Positions 8,519-15,936 of a stretch of 38,252 bases of DNA are shown one piece after another. The translations under genes and the position numbers were made by a program. Source of the stretch: Tychonema litorale BBK16 (GTDB taxonomy: Bacteria > Cyanobacteriota > Cyanobacteriia > Cyanobacteriales > Microcoleaceae); the NCBI RefSeq assembly GCF_021648855.1, contig NZ_JAKJHX010000009.1, positions 31,616-69,867 of the forward strand, in the 5' to 3' direction. The notes below the pieces were generated by a model. The model saw nothing but the letters and a program-made list of their open reading frames with translations. It was not told the DNA's origin and searched no databases. The first letter of the stretch is position 1; each line of letters starts with the position of its first letter.

Positions 8519-8553
8519 TCGTGTCATTGCGAACGAAGTGAAGCAATCTCAAA
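8519..8553. repeat. GTCATTGCGAACGAAGTGAAGC dispersed repeat
   Basis: The segment around GTCATTGCGAACGAAGTG followed by AAGCAATCTC matches a repeat type widely scattered in bacterial and cyanobacterial intergenic DNA. It holds no gene. Confidence 0.5.
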
Positions 8554-8575
8554 GTCTTGTTAAAGTGTTACAATA

Positions 8576-8650
8576 GCGTTTCCCTACCCGAACAGGGTGC
8601 GTCAGCTATAACATTGACTATACATGGGAAACGCCTTAAAACTGACGCAC
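8576..8650. repeat. Interleaved double inverted repeat
   Basis: GCGTTTCCC (8576 to 8584) pairs with GGGAAACGC (8626 to 8634), and GTGCGTCAG (8597 to 8605) pairs with CTGACGCAC (8642 to 8650). Both arms are perfect over 9 bases and interleave A-B-A'-B', the topology of a pseudoknot. It lies 79 bases upstream of tex and is probably a dispersed repeat. Confidence 0.7.
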
Positions 8651-8728
8651 TCTACAATCTCAAATGACTGTGCCCTCTGCGGTTAACATTCCTCTTAATC
8701 CCCAGCAATTGACCAGAACATCTGCACT

Positions 8729-10966
8729 ATGCTCAACATTCCTCAACTCATAGCCCAAGAACTTTCCATCAATCTTTCCCAAGTAAACAACGCCTTGGAA
8801 CTCTTCGCCGAGGGCGCAACAATTCCTTTTATCGCCCGATATCGGAAAGAAAAAACCGATTCTCTCAACGAAATTCATTTGCGCGATATCTCCGATCGCT
8901 TTACCTATCTCACAGAAATTGAAGATCGCAAAAAATCAATTTTAGGAAGTATTTCGACCCAAGGTAAACTCACTCCAGAATTGGAAGCTAAAATCGAATC
9001 TTGTTTACTAAAAACAGAACTTGAAGACCTTTATTTGCCCTATAAACAAAAGCGGCGGACGCGGGCAACTATCGCGAGAGAAAAAGGTTTGGAAGCGCTG
9101 GCAGAATTTATCAAATCTCTGAATACGCCTCAATCTCAATCGGTAGATATTGACGAGGAAGTTGCCAAATATATTTCCGAAGAAAAGGGAGTGAAAACAG
9201 CGGAAGAAGCTCTCAAAGGTGCTGCGGATATTTTAGCTGAAGGGGTTTCGGAGAAAGCAGAATTGCGCGCTTATCTGCGAGAGTTCTTGATGAAAACAGG
9301 AATATTCGTATCAAAAATCAAAGATGATTTTCCTGAAGGAAGTACGAAGTTTGAGATGTACCGTAATTACCAAATTGCGGCGCGAAATGTGCAGTCACAC
9401 AATATGTTGGCGCTGTTTCGTGGGGAAACTGATGGGGTTTTGGATTTAGAATTGAGTTTTGATGAAGCAGCGGTGGCGACTTATTTGGAGTCTCAGGAAA
9501 TTAGAACTAAGATACCCTTTGTCAAGGAGTTTTATCGATCGCTACTGAAGGATGCTTTTAACCGACTGATGAAGACTTCTTTGATGACGGAAGTGCGATC
9601 GCACAACAAGGCTGAGGCTGATATTGAGTCGATCGCAACTTTTGAAACTAATCTCCGGGAATTACTGCTGTCTGCGCCTGCGGGTATGAAGCCGACATTG
9701 GCAATTGATCCGGGTTTTCGCAGCGGTTGTAAGGTTTCCGCCCTGGATGAAACAGGACAATTTTTGGAATATCAAGCCATCTTTCCACACCAAGCTGCCG
9801 CTCAAAGACAGCAAGCTGGTAAAATTGTCAAGCATTTAATTGAAAAGTATAAGATTGAATTAATTGCGATCGGCAATGGTACTGCTTCCCGCGAAACCGA
9901 CGAATTTGTGGCAGAAGTTTTGGGTGGATTGGACAAGAAACCGGTTAAAGTAATGGTGAATGAATCTGGTGCATCGATTTATTCAGCGAGTGAAGTTGCG
10001 ATCGCCGAATTTCCCGATCTCGACATCACAGTACGTGGCGCAGTTAGCATCGGTAGGCGTTTGCAAGATCCCTTAGCCGAACTTGTGAAAATCGACCCCA
10101 AATCCATCGGAGTCGGACAATATCAACACGATGTTGACCAAAAATTACTCAAAAAGAAACTAGATGAAACCGTTGAAAGTTGTGTAAACTATGTAGGAGT
10201 AGATTTAAACACAGCATCGAAAGAACTGCTGACCTTTGTATCAGGAATGAGTTCAACAGTTGCCAAAAATATTGTCAATTATCGCAACGAAAACGGCGCA
10301 TTTAAAAATCGTCGCCAACTCCTGAAAGTACCCAAACTCGGCCCAAAGGCTTTTGAACAAGCAGCCGGATTTCTCCGCATTCGCAACGGCGAAAACTTGT
10401 TGGATAATACCGCAGTCCATCCAGAGAGTTATGCTGTAGTTCAGGCGATCGCGAAAGACTTAGATTTACCACTGACTGATGTAACCCAAATCGCAGCCAA
10501 AGTCAAGGGTGTCAGTATTAAGAAATATGTCACGGATAAAGTTGGTGAACCGACTTTGCGAGACATTATTTCGGAACTAGAAAAACCGGGGAGAGATCCA
10601 CGGGCGGAATTCAAATATGCTACATTCCAAGCAGGGATTACTAAAGTCTCAGACTTGATAGTTGGGATGGAATTAGAAGGGATAATCACGAATGTAGCTA
10701 ACTTTGGGGCTTTTGTAGATGTGGGTGTACACCAAGATGGTTTGGTGCATATTTCTCAGTTGGCTGACAGGTTTGTGGAAGATCCGAAACAGATTGTGAA
10801 GGTTGGACAGGTTGTGAAGGTTCGAGTTTTGGAGGTGAATGAGAAGTTGAAGCGGATTAGTCTGACAATGCGATCGCAAGAACAGCTAAAAAGCGATGTA
10901 AAAATCAGTTTACCGCAAAAACCATCTACTGTTAATGATTTGCAAGCAAGGTTTAATAAGAGGTGA
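8729..10966 (+). CDS. tex: Tex-family RNA-binding transcription accessory protein
   Basis: The 745-residue protein is full length for Tex. It has an N-terminal helical region (LFAEGATIPFIARYRKEKT) and a YqgF/RNase-H-like domain around 325 to 480 (AIDPGFRSGCKVSALDETG, GNGTASRETDEF). Helix-hairpin-helix elements lie around 490 to 560 (LNTASKELLTFVSGM, FKNRRQLLKVPKLG). A C-terminal S1 RNA-binding domain starts near 645 (GIITNVANFGAFVDVG, DGLVHISQL). Tex proteins bind nucleic acid and associate with transcription, and the fold is shared with eukaryotic Spt6. There is no evident operon partner. The ATG at 8729 gives the canonical N-terminus. Confidence 0.95.
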   Translation: MLNIPQLIAQELSINLSQVNNALELFAEGATIPFIARYRKEKTDSLNEIHLRDISDRFTYLTEIEDRKKSILGSISTQGKLTPELEAKIESCLLKTELEDLYLPYKQKRRTRATIAREKGLEALAEFIKSLNTPQSQSVDIDEEVAKYISEEKGVKTAEEALKGAADILAEGVSEKAELRAYLREFLMKTGIFVSKIKDDFPEGSTKFEMYRNYQIAARNVQSHNMLALFRGETDGVLDLELSFDEAAVATYLESQEIRTKIPFVKEFYRSLLKDAFNRLMKTSLMTEVRSHNKAEADIESIATFETNLRELLLSAPAGMKPTLAIDPGFRSGCKVSALDETGQFLEYQAIFPHQAAAQRQQAGKIVKHLIEKYKIELIAIGNGTASRETDEFVAEVLGGLDKKPVKVMVNESGASIYSASEVAIAEFPDLDITVRGAVSIGRRLQDPLAELVKIDPKSIGVGQYQHDVDQKLLKKKLDETVESCVNYVGVDLNTASKELLTFVSGMSSTVAKNIVNYRNENGAFKNRRQLLKVPKLGPKAFEQAAGFLRIRNGENLLDNTAVHPESYAVVQAIAKDLDLPLTDVTQIAAKVKGVSIKKYVTDKVGEPTLRDIISELEKPGRDPRAEFKYATFQAGITKVSDLIVGMELEGIITNVANFGAFVDVGVHQDGLVHISQLADRFVEDPKQIVKVGQVVKVRVLEVNEKLKRISLTMRSQEQLKSDVKISLPQKPSTVNDLQARFNKR

Positions 10967-10980
10967 TTGATATCAAATCC

Positions 10981-11061
10981 GGTTGCATCGGAATGATATA
11001 AATATAGAGGACACGGCAATGCCGTGTCCTGATTTCCGGTAATATTAATTCCGATGTAACC
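10981..11061. mobile_element. 81-bp MITE-like element
   Basis: Terminal inverted repeats GGTTGCATCGGAAT and ATTCCGATGTAACC match at 13 of 14 positions. An internal 11-bp perfect hairpin (AGGACACGGCA/TGCCGTGTCCT, near 11008 to 11030) lies in the centre. No target duplication is obvious. It directly follows tex and may double as its terminator. Confidence 0.6.
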
Positions 11062-11095
11062 ATCGCCAAATTAATTGTAGGGAAACGGCACTGCC

Positions 11096-11292
11096 CATAG
11101 GTGTCAACTTAAGCCTGCAATGCTTGGTATCTCTCGCTTTTAGCTAAGTCTAGATCCCCCTAAATCCCCCTTAAGAAGGGGGACTTTGAGAAGACTCCTG
11201 TCCCCCCCTTCTTAAGGGGGGCTAGGGGGGATCTGGCCCTAGTCGTCAAACAATAGTCTCTGACAGGGTTTGACGTTAAGTTGACACTAATG
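11096..11292. mobile_element. 197-bp MITE with 9-bp target duplication, inserted in another repeat
   Basis: The ends CATAGGTGTCAACTTAA and TTAAGTTGACACTAATG are inverted repeats matching at 15 of 17 positions. They are flanked by direct repeats GGCACTGCC at 11087 to 11095 and 11293 to 11301. The flanks are the two halves of a GTAGGGAAACGGCACTGCCGTCTCC-type dispersed repeat, so the element landed inside that repeat. No ORF is carried. It accounts for most of the tex to Uma2 gap. Confidence 0.8.
11152..11234. repeat. Long inverted repeat of G/C tracts nested inside the MITE
   Basis: AGATCCCCCTAAATCCCCC, then a CTTAAGAAG core, forms one arm. The other arm is GTCCCCCCTTCTTAAGG then a G-rich run ending GGATCT. 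It resembles the 'ATCCCCCTAAATCCCCC' repeats of cyanobacterial intergenic DNA and could fold into a long imperfect hairpin. Confidence 0.65.
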
Positions 11293-11350
11293 GGCACTGC
11301 CGTCTCCTCATGGTTCGGCAGTGCAACGCTTGTGAAATGCGGATGAGATT

Positions 11351-11995
11351 TTATTGGGAAAACTTACTGATATTACGGCGAAAATTTCTTAAAGTAGGAC
11401 TCCTACCAATAGTTGCACTTTTAGCGAGAAACTCACCGATCATTTCAATAATTGGCAATCCTGGGAAAATTAGGCTACTTGAGACTCTAACATATTTACC
11501 ATTTTGCAAAACATTAATTTGCAGTTGATTATTCTCATATCGCCACAATTCAGGAACTTGCAAAGCTTGATAAGCATCCAATTGAGTCTTGGAAGTGACA
11601 TCGATTTCAATTGCTAAATCAGGAGGGGGATCGATTGTTAAATCTACTCGCCGTTTTCCTCTCATTTGCTGATGATTTTGAATATAGAAACACTGATCTG
11701 GTTCCACACCACTTTTTGACGTTTCTAGTTTAAACGTAGTCGAACCAAAACACTCGCAATCTATTTCTAATTCTTCTAGCAATATCTTGACCATATCACC
11801 AATTAGTTCTTTATCTACCTCATGTTCTGGTAAAGGCATCCGCATCTCCAATGTTCCTTGACTATAGGCTAAGCGGGCGGATCGATGTTCGCCGATTTCT
11901 GCTAAAATTGCTTCAAATTCTGACCAACTAACGTCGTGTAGTAGCACTCGCTGTCCTAGCGGAATATCGAGTTGTCTGAGCTGAAGTGTTACCAT
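11351..11995 (-). CDS. Uma2-family putative restriction endonuclease-like protein (DUF820)
   Basis: A 214-residue member of the Uma2/DUF820 family, PD-(D/E)XK nuclease-like proteins hugely expanded in cyanobacteria and without a settled function. The N-terminal SWSEFEAILAEIGEHRSARLAYSQGTLEM and LPEHEVDKELIGDMV are characteristic. The nuclease core is visible as GVEPDQCFYI and DLAIEIDVTSKT, giving the Asp and Glu-x-Asp ligands, and LWRYENNQLQINVL follows. The protein continues about 30 residues past the usual domain with a basic tail (SPTLRNFRRNISKFSQ). It stands alone; such genes are often orphaned. Confidence 0.88.
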   Translation of the reverse strand: MVTLQLRQLDIPLGQRVLLHDVSWSEFEAILAEIGEHRSARLAYSQGTLEMRMPLPEHEVDKELIGDMVKILLEELEIDCECFGSTTFKLETSKSGVEPDQCFYIQNHQQMRGKRRVDLTIDPPPDLAIEIDVTSKTQLDAYQALQVPELWRYENNQLQINVLQNGKYVRVSSSLIFPGLPIIEMIGEFLAKSATIGRSPTLRNFRRNISKFSQ

Positions 11996-12030
11996 AGGAT
12001 TTTAGATTTAGGATTTTAGATTTAGGATTG
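11996..12030. repeat. GATTTTAGATTTAG short tandem repeat
   Basis: AT-rich repeats of TTTAGATTTAGGA units lie directly upstream of the Uma2 start codon. The same type recurs before xseA at 13439 to 13470. Confidence 0.7.
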
Positions 12031-12050
12031 AATAGCAGTAACGGCGCACC

Positions 12051-12269
12051 TTAAAAATCTGGTTGATCATCCAAAAGCTCGATCGACAAATTCATCTTTT
12101 CTTTTCCCCGCGCCAAAAAACTTTCGCACTCCTGCAAATGTTCCACAGCTACCGAAAATTGCTCGAAAACTTGTTCTAGAGGTAATTGTCCAGATTCTAC
12201 CTGCTGAATTATTGCTTCTATGCGATCGACTGTTTCTTCATAATTCCAGTCTAATTGTGAATCAATCAT
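12051..12269 (-). CDS. xseB: Exodeoxyribonuclease VII small subunit
   Basis: The 72-residue protein matches XseB: NYEETVDRIEAIIQQVESGQLPLEQVFEQFSVAVEHLQECESFLARGKEKM is the family helical hairpin. XseB subunits bind XseA to form exonuclease VII, which degrades single-stranded DNA from both ends into short oligonucleotides. The gene begins 5 bases after the xseA stop codon, so the two are co-translated. The length is typical. Confidence 0.95.
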   Translation of the reverse strand: MIDSQLDWNYEETVDRIEAIIQQVESGQLPLEQVFEQFSVAVEHLQECESFLARGKEKMNLSIELLDDQPDF

Positions 12270-12274
12270 AAGTT

Positions 12275-13435
12275 TTATTCTGCATCTAATATTTCGACAA
12301 TCTTAACTTTCAAAATGCCACGACTTAATTTAACAGTCAATTCCTCTCCCAATACTAAACCATCCGTTGTACGGACGATCGTAGCATCACTCTGGATCAC
12401 CGCAGCATAACCTCTTTCCAACACCGCCGCCGGATTTAATGCCGACAACTTTTCTTGCAACACTTCCAATTTACCACGGGCTTGCTGTAAACTTCGAGAT
12501 GTCACAGGTAAACGCTTTAATCGATTTTGTAGTAGTTGTAAATTCTGTTCTTCTTTTTGAAATCTTGCCAGTACAACATTTGATAAATTGGCAACTCGCT
12601 GTCGATGTTGGAGGTAAATATCTGCTATATTCGGTACTGCTTGTTCCGCCGCCGCCGTCGGAGTATGAGCTCGTCTATCGGCAACTAAATCGGCGAGAGA
12701 TTCATCTCTTTCGTGACCAATGCCTGTTATGATTGGAATCGCACAATTTGCGATCGCCCTGACAACTCGTTCATCATTAAAACTCCCCAAATCTTCGGCT
12801 CCACCGCCACCTCGTCCTAAAATGATCAAATCAGCCCTACCGTCCAATTCCACGCGGGCGATCGCCCTCACAATCGCCGCAGGAGCCAATTCGCCCTGCA
12901 CCCCAGTCGCCGATAACAACACCTGCAAACCGGGATATCTTTGAGCTAGGGTGCGCTGAATGTCTCCCCAAGCCGCACTGGTATCGGATGTTACCACGGC
13001 GACAATTTTCGGGTGTGCGGGGATTGGCCGTTTTCTCGCGGGATCGAAGAAACCCTCGGCTTCTAAGCGCGATCGCAATTGTTGCAATCGCAAAGCTTGT
13101 AAGCCTTCCCCAGCGATTAGACATTCGGAAACAGTCAACTGGTACTCGCCACGAACTTTGTAAACGCGGAGGCTTCCCAATACCAGTAATTTCCCTCCTT
13201 TTGTCGGTTTCTCTATTAATTTTTGCCGCTGAGATTTCCAGACTACGCAGCGAATAGCAGCGCTTTTGTCGGCATCGCAGAGGGTGAAATAGGTGCCGCT
13301 GGGGTGTTCGGAAATGCTAGCAACCTCCCCCGTTACCCAGAGGGATTGCAAGTGGCGATCGCCTTCCAACAATTCTTGCAGGTAAGATGTTAGTCTAGCA
13401 ACGGATAAGGCTTTATCGGAAACGGTTGAAGTCAT
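12275..13435 (-). CDS. xseA: Exodeoxyribonuclease VII large subunit
   Basis: A 386-residue XseA. The N-terminal OB-fold for single-stranded DNA spans about 8 to 100 (VARLTSYLQELLEGDRHLQSLWVTGEV, SGTYFTLCD). The catalytic core follows with PKIVAVVTSDTSAAWGDI, LIILGRGGGGAEDLGSFNDE and TGIGHERDESLADLVADRRAHTPTAAAE. A coiled-coil region and a C-terminal ALNPAAVLERGYAAV segment complete it. It is slightly shorter than the Escherichia coli protein (456), mainly in the coiled coil, as is usual in cyanobacteria. It is first in the xseA-xseB operon. Confidence 0.95.
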   Translation of the reverse strand: MTSTVSDKALSVARLTSYLQELLEGDRHLQSLWVTGEVASISEHPSGTYFTLCDADKSAAIRCVVWKSQRQKLIEKPTKGGKLLVLGSLRVYKVRGEYQLTVSECLIAGEGLQALRLQQLRSRLEAEGFFDPARKRPIPAHPKIVAVVTSDTSAAWGDIQRTLAQRYPGLQVLLSATGVQGELAPAAIVRAIARVELDGRADLIILGRGGGGAEDLGSFNDERVVRAIANCAIPIITGIGHERDESLADLVADRRAHTPTAAAEQAVPNIADIYLQHRQRVANLSNVVLARFQKEEQNLQLLQNRLKRLPVTSRSLQQARGKLEVLQEKLSALNPAAVLERGYAAVIQSDATIVRTTDGLVLGEELTVKLSRGILKVKIVEILDAE

Positions 13436-13438
13436 TCG

Positions 13439-13470
13439 ATTTTAGATTTTAGATTTTAGATTTTGGATTG
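13439..13470. repeat. GATTTTA heptamer array before xseA
   Basis: About four copies of GATTTTA lie within four bases of the xseA start codon, in place of a recognisable ribosome-binding site. It is the same pattern as upstream of the Uma2 and histidine kinase genes. Confidence 0.75.
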
Positions 13471-13596
13471 ATTCCATAAATAAATCCGGGGGCTTGTACC
13501 ATCAAGAAATTCTTGGTCATCGATCGTCCTAATTTGACAAATTTAGGCTAATATATTTAAGGTGATTTATTCAATTTATTGGGAAGTAATCTATCA

Positions 13597-14334
13597 ATGA
13601 TATCAGATGTTATGACTTCTATGAATATGCTGCGTCAAGAGGCCGAGGCGATCGGTATTACTGAGGAAGAAGCCAGGAAGTATGGCAACATTCGACACAG
13701 AAGAACTTGGTCTTTGGCGATCGAACATCATCTCTCAATGCAAGGAGAACGCGATCGCATTCAACCATCTTTTACCACTCCCGATCTCAACTCCTCCCTT
13801 CCCCAGACAGACTCTCCGCAGCCTGAAAATCACTCTGACTTGAAGGATTACGGTATTCAACTGACGGCGAATCTAGGAGAATATAGGAATACCACTCAAG
13901 ATAAAGTGGCATCTGTTGTTACGCCTAGACAACCAATATCGTATTCGGTGCGATCGCACAGCACATCCATTCACTATCTCAAGCAAACTGGAAGTTTTGA
14001 TCAAGTAGTTCAAAACCATATTAAAGCTTTAAAAACGGCATCCCATACTCACACAAATTTGTCGAATTCATCCACGATCAATTGGGTTTGTCCTGAGTGC
14101 GGGCCCCAAGGCGAAATTAGTTGTCACCTTTGTGAAGGTGTTGGAAATATTACTGATATTTCAGCTATTGGATGGACGCTAGCTTACATGGAAATGTTGG
14201 GTTGTTCAGCCCGTGAAATAGAACCAATCAGGAGATTATCGCCTGCATCAAACATTCTGGAATTGAATCTAAAAACTTGTTTGGCTATTAAACAAAGTGC
14301 AGAAGTTTTAGCCCGCACTGAAAAATGGTTATAG
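13597..14334 (+). CDS. Hypothetical protein with CxxC zinc-ribbon-like motifs
   Basis: The 245-residue product starts at the ATG at 13597, which has GGAAG 10 bases upstream. The N-terminal 40 residues form charged helices (MLRQEAEAIGITEEEARKYG). The middle (about 60 to 160) is polar and probably disordered. The C-terminal third contains VCPECG and CHLCEGVG, two CxxC knuckles 12 residues apart that resemble a half DnaJ-type zinc finger, followed by a helical end (LAIKQSAEVLARTEKWL). I do not recognise a named family, and a protein- or nucleic-acid-binding role is only inferred. It is monocistronic, divergent from xseA and convergent with gmk. Confidence 0.6.
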   Translation: MISDVMTSMNMLRQEAEAIGITEEEARKYGNIRHRRTWSLAIEHHLSMQGERDRIQPSFTTPDLNSSLPQTDSPQPENHSDLKDYGIQLTANLGEYRNTTQDKVASVVTPRQPISYSVRSHSTSIHYLKQTGSFDQVVQNHIKALKTASHTHTNLSNSSTINWVCPECGPQGEISCHLCEGVGNITDISAIGWTLAYMEMLGCSAREIEPIRRLSPASNILELNLKTCLAIKQSAEVLARTEKWL

Positions 14335-14410
14335 CAGAAGGAAGAAGGCCCTTCGACTACGCTCAGGAACCGAAGAAGGAAGAAGGAAGAAGGAAGAAAA
14401 TAGTCAACAG
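14335..14410. repeat. GGAAGAA heptamer array and TCAACAG repeat
   Basis: GAAGGAAGAAGGAAGAAGG-type units are followed by TAACAGTCAACA units. The latter extend to the 3' end of gmk and supply its stop codon and last few codons. Confidence 0.75.
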
Positions 14411-14968
14411 TTAACAGTCAACAAACAAGACAGATTCCAGCCCTTTCAAAGCAACTTCCAAATCGTCATTGATAACTTGAAAGTCAAATTCCCCTGCTGC
14501 TTCAATTTCTGCTTTAGCCCGCACTAACCGACGGGCGATCGCATTTTCGGCATCCAAACCCCGACTCCGCAGACGGCGTTCCAACTCTTCCCAAGAAGGA
14601 GGTAAAATAAAAATTCGCACCGCCTCTGGAAACTTATCTCTAATTTGTCTAGCACCTTCGAGTTCAATTTCCAGCAATATGGACTTTCCCTCCTCGATAC
14701 CTTGCTGGAGAGCAAAGTAGGGAGTACCATACAAATTACCCGCAAACTCAGCCCATTCAGCCAACTCGTCTACTTCAATCATTTGTTCAAAGCGACTGCG
14801 ATCGACAAAATAGTAATGTTGTCCCTCAATTTCTCCTTCACGAGGCGATCGAGTTGTCACCGATACAGAGAGATGTAATTCGGGATGGCGCGTGAGGAGC
14901 GATCGAACTAAAGTGCCTTTCCCTACACCGCTAGGCCCCGTCAGAACAATTAATTTCCCTGATTTCAT
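14411..14968 (-). CDS. gmk: Guanylate kinase
   Basis: Phosphorylates GMP to GDP with ATP. From the ATG at 14968 the protein is 185 residues, beginning MKSGKLIVLTGPSGVGKGT, with the P-loop at 11 to 18. It continues with the GMP-binding segment (TTRSPREGEIEGQHYYFV, AEWAEFAGNLYGTP) and the lid (RRLRSRGLDAENAIARRL). An upstream TTG at 14992 would add eight residues, but the ATG matches known cyanobacterial starts better. The last residues (FVDC) and the stop come from a TCAACAG-type repeat, so the C-terminus seems to have drifted. remA lies immediately upstream on the same strand. Confidence 0.95.
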   Translation of the reverse strand: MKSGKLIVLTGPSGVGKGTLVRSLLTRHPELHLSVSVTTRSPREGEIEGQHYYFVDRSRFEQMIEVDELAEWAEFAGNLYGTPYFALQQGIEEGKSILLEIELEGARQIRDKFPEAVRIFILPPSWEELERRLRSRGLDAENAIARRLVRAKAEIEAAGEFDFQVINDDLEVALKGLESVLFVDC

Positions 14969-15046
14969 CTTAAGAATAGAAACTTGTAACAATTTAAGTT
15001 GTCACTTAGTGTAAACTGTCAGAGCTTAAATTGCAACTACACAAGC

Positions 15047-15313
15047 TCAATCATCCCGACTTTGACCATCTTTGCTCACCACAAAACGATTAGCCACCGT
15101 TTCCGGCTGAATCGCCGAGAGAATAACGTGACTCGAATCAGTAATAATTACCGCCCTCGTGCGGCGTCCGTAGGTAGCGTCAACCAGTTGTCCTCGCTCC
15201 CTCGCATCAGTAATAATCCGTTTAATTGGCGCTGACTCTGGGCTAACAATGGCAATAACTCGATTGGCAGACACAATATTACCAAAACCGATATTAATTA
15301 ATTGAATATCCAT
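15047..15313 (-). CDS. remA: RemA/DUF370-family regulatory protein
   Basis: The 88-residue protein matches DUF370, the family of Bacillus subtilis RemA, a DNA-binding activator of extracellular matrix genes that forms oligomeric rings. The hallmark [27 protein letters not shown] and [29 protein letters not shown] segments are present. In many bacteria this gene sits directly upstream of gmk, as here with a 78-base gap. Its targets in cyanobacteria are not established from this sequence. Confidence 0.92.
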   Translation of the reverse strand: MDIQLINIGFGNIVSANRVIAIVSPESAPIKRIITDARERGQLVDATYGRRTRAVIITDSSHVILSAIQPETVANRFVVSKDGQSRDD

Positions 15314-15628
15314 GAAAATCTTAATGTATGTGAATGACCAACTGTTATTCCTAACTTCTAATCATATATACAAACATTGTTTTTTACCAGTTTGAAATTA
15401 ATTTCAACTAATTTTTTAAATCGCTAGCTATATTTGTTTGACTGAAAGCAATTGGGTCATCTATCCCGCATTCATCTGTGGGGAAAATCTAAATAGCCAA
15501 GTACCCCAATCTTTATCAAAACTTTAAAAATAGTCGCTATTTCCTGCTGTATATTAAAGATTTGGTAAAGTTATCGATTTCTAGTTGCAAATAAAAGTAT
15601 AAAGTGGTTCAAAAATCAAAGCTATTAA

Positions 15629-15772
15629 CTTGGAAAATCTAAACGACTGTTAAAATTGCAGAATACAGTCCGTAAAAATACTGATAAAAAAATAGAAAAT
15701 ACTCGCCAATGGCTTTATGCTGACCGTAATAACACTGATATGTATCGGACTATCGACGATATTTTGGGGTAG
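15629..15772 (+). pseudogene. Possible truncated ORF ended by a dispersed repeat
   Basis: A 47-codon open frame has a protein-like end (NTRQWLYADRNNTDMYRTID, then DILG). It has no ATG at its beginning (a TTG at 15656 is possible), and its TAG stop is formed by the junction with the GTAGGGAAACGG repeat. It may be the C-terminal relic of a lost gene. I do not recognise the family. Confidence 0.3.
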
Positions 15773-15829
15773 GGAAACGGCATTGCCGTCTCCTCAATTT
15801 TGCCGTAGGGAAACGGCATTGCCGTCTCC
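15769..15829. repeat. Two tandem copies of the GTAGGGAAACGGCATTGCCG repeat
   Basis: Two near-identical units carry an inner GGCATTGCC hairpin and end TCTCCTCAAT. They are the same family as at window start and at 11077. Confidence 0.85.
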
Positions 15830-15936
15830 TCAATAATCAGGACACGGCACTCACTCAATAATCAGGACACTCCGAGAGCCCAAGGAGTGTCCCTACCCTC
15901 CCGATGCCCGATGCCCAATTCCCAATTCCCAATTCC

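Larger units (their letters stand above)
15314..15936. other. AT-rich intergenic region with dispersed repeats
   Basis: A 623-base gap. The first half is AT-rich with no clear signals. A possible gene remnant occupies 15629 to 15772. Two copies of the GTAGGGAAACGGCATTGCCGTCTCCTCAA-type repeat follow (from about 15769 and 15803), then two 'AATAATCAGGACAC' units and ATGCCC/AATTCCC heptamers that reach the stop of the M3 peptidase gene. Confidence 0.75.

Noticed and set aside
11310..11528. 72-codon plus-strand ORF
   Set aside because: Most of it is antisense to the Uma2-like gene and it begins in a repeat. It has no recognisable motifs.
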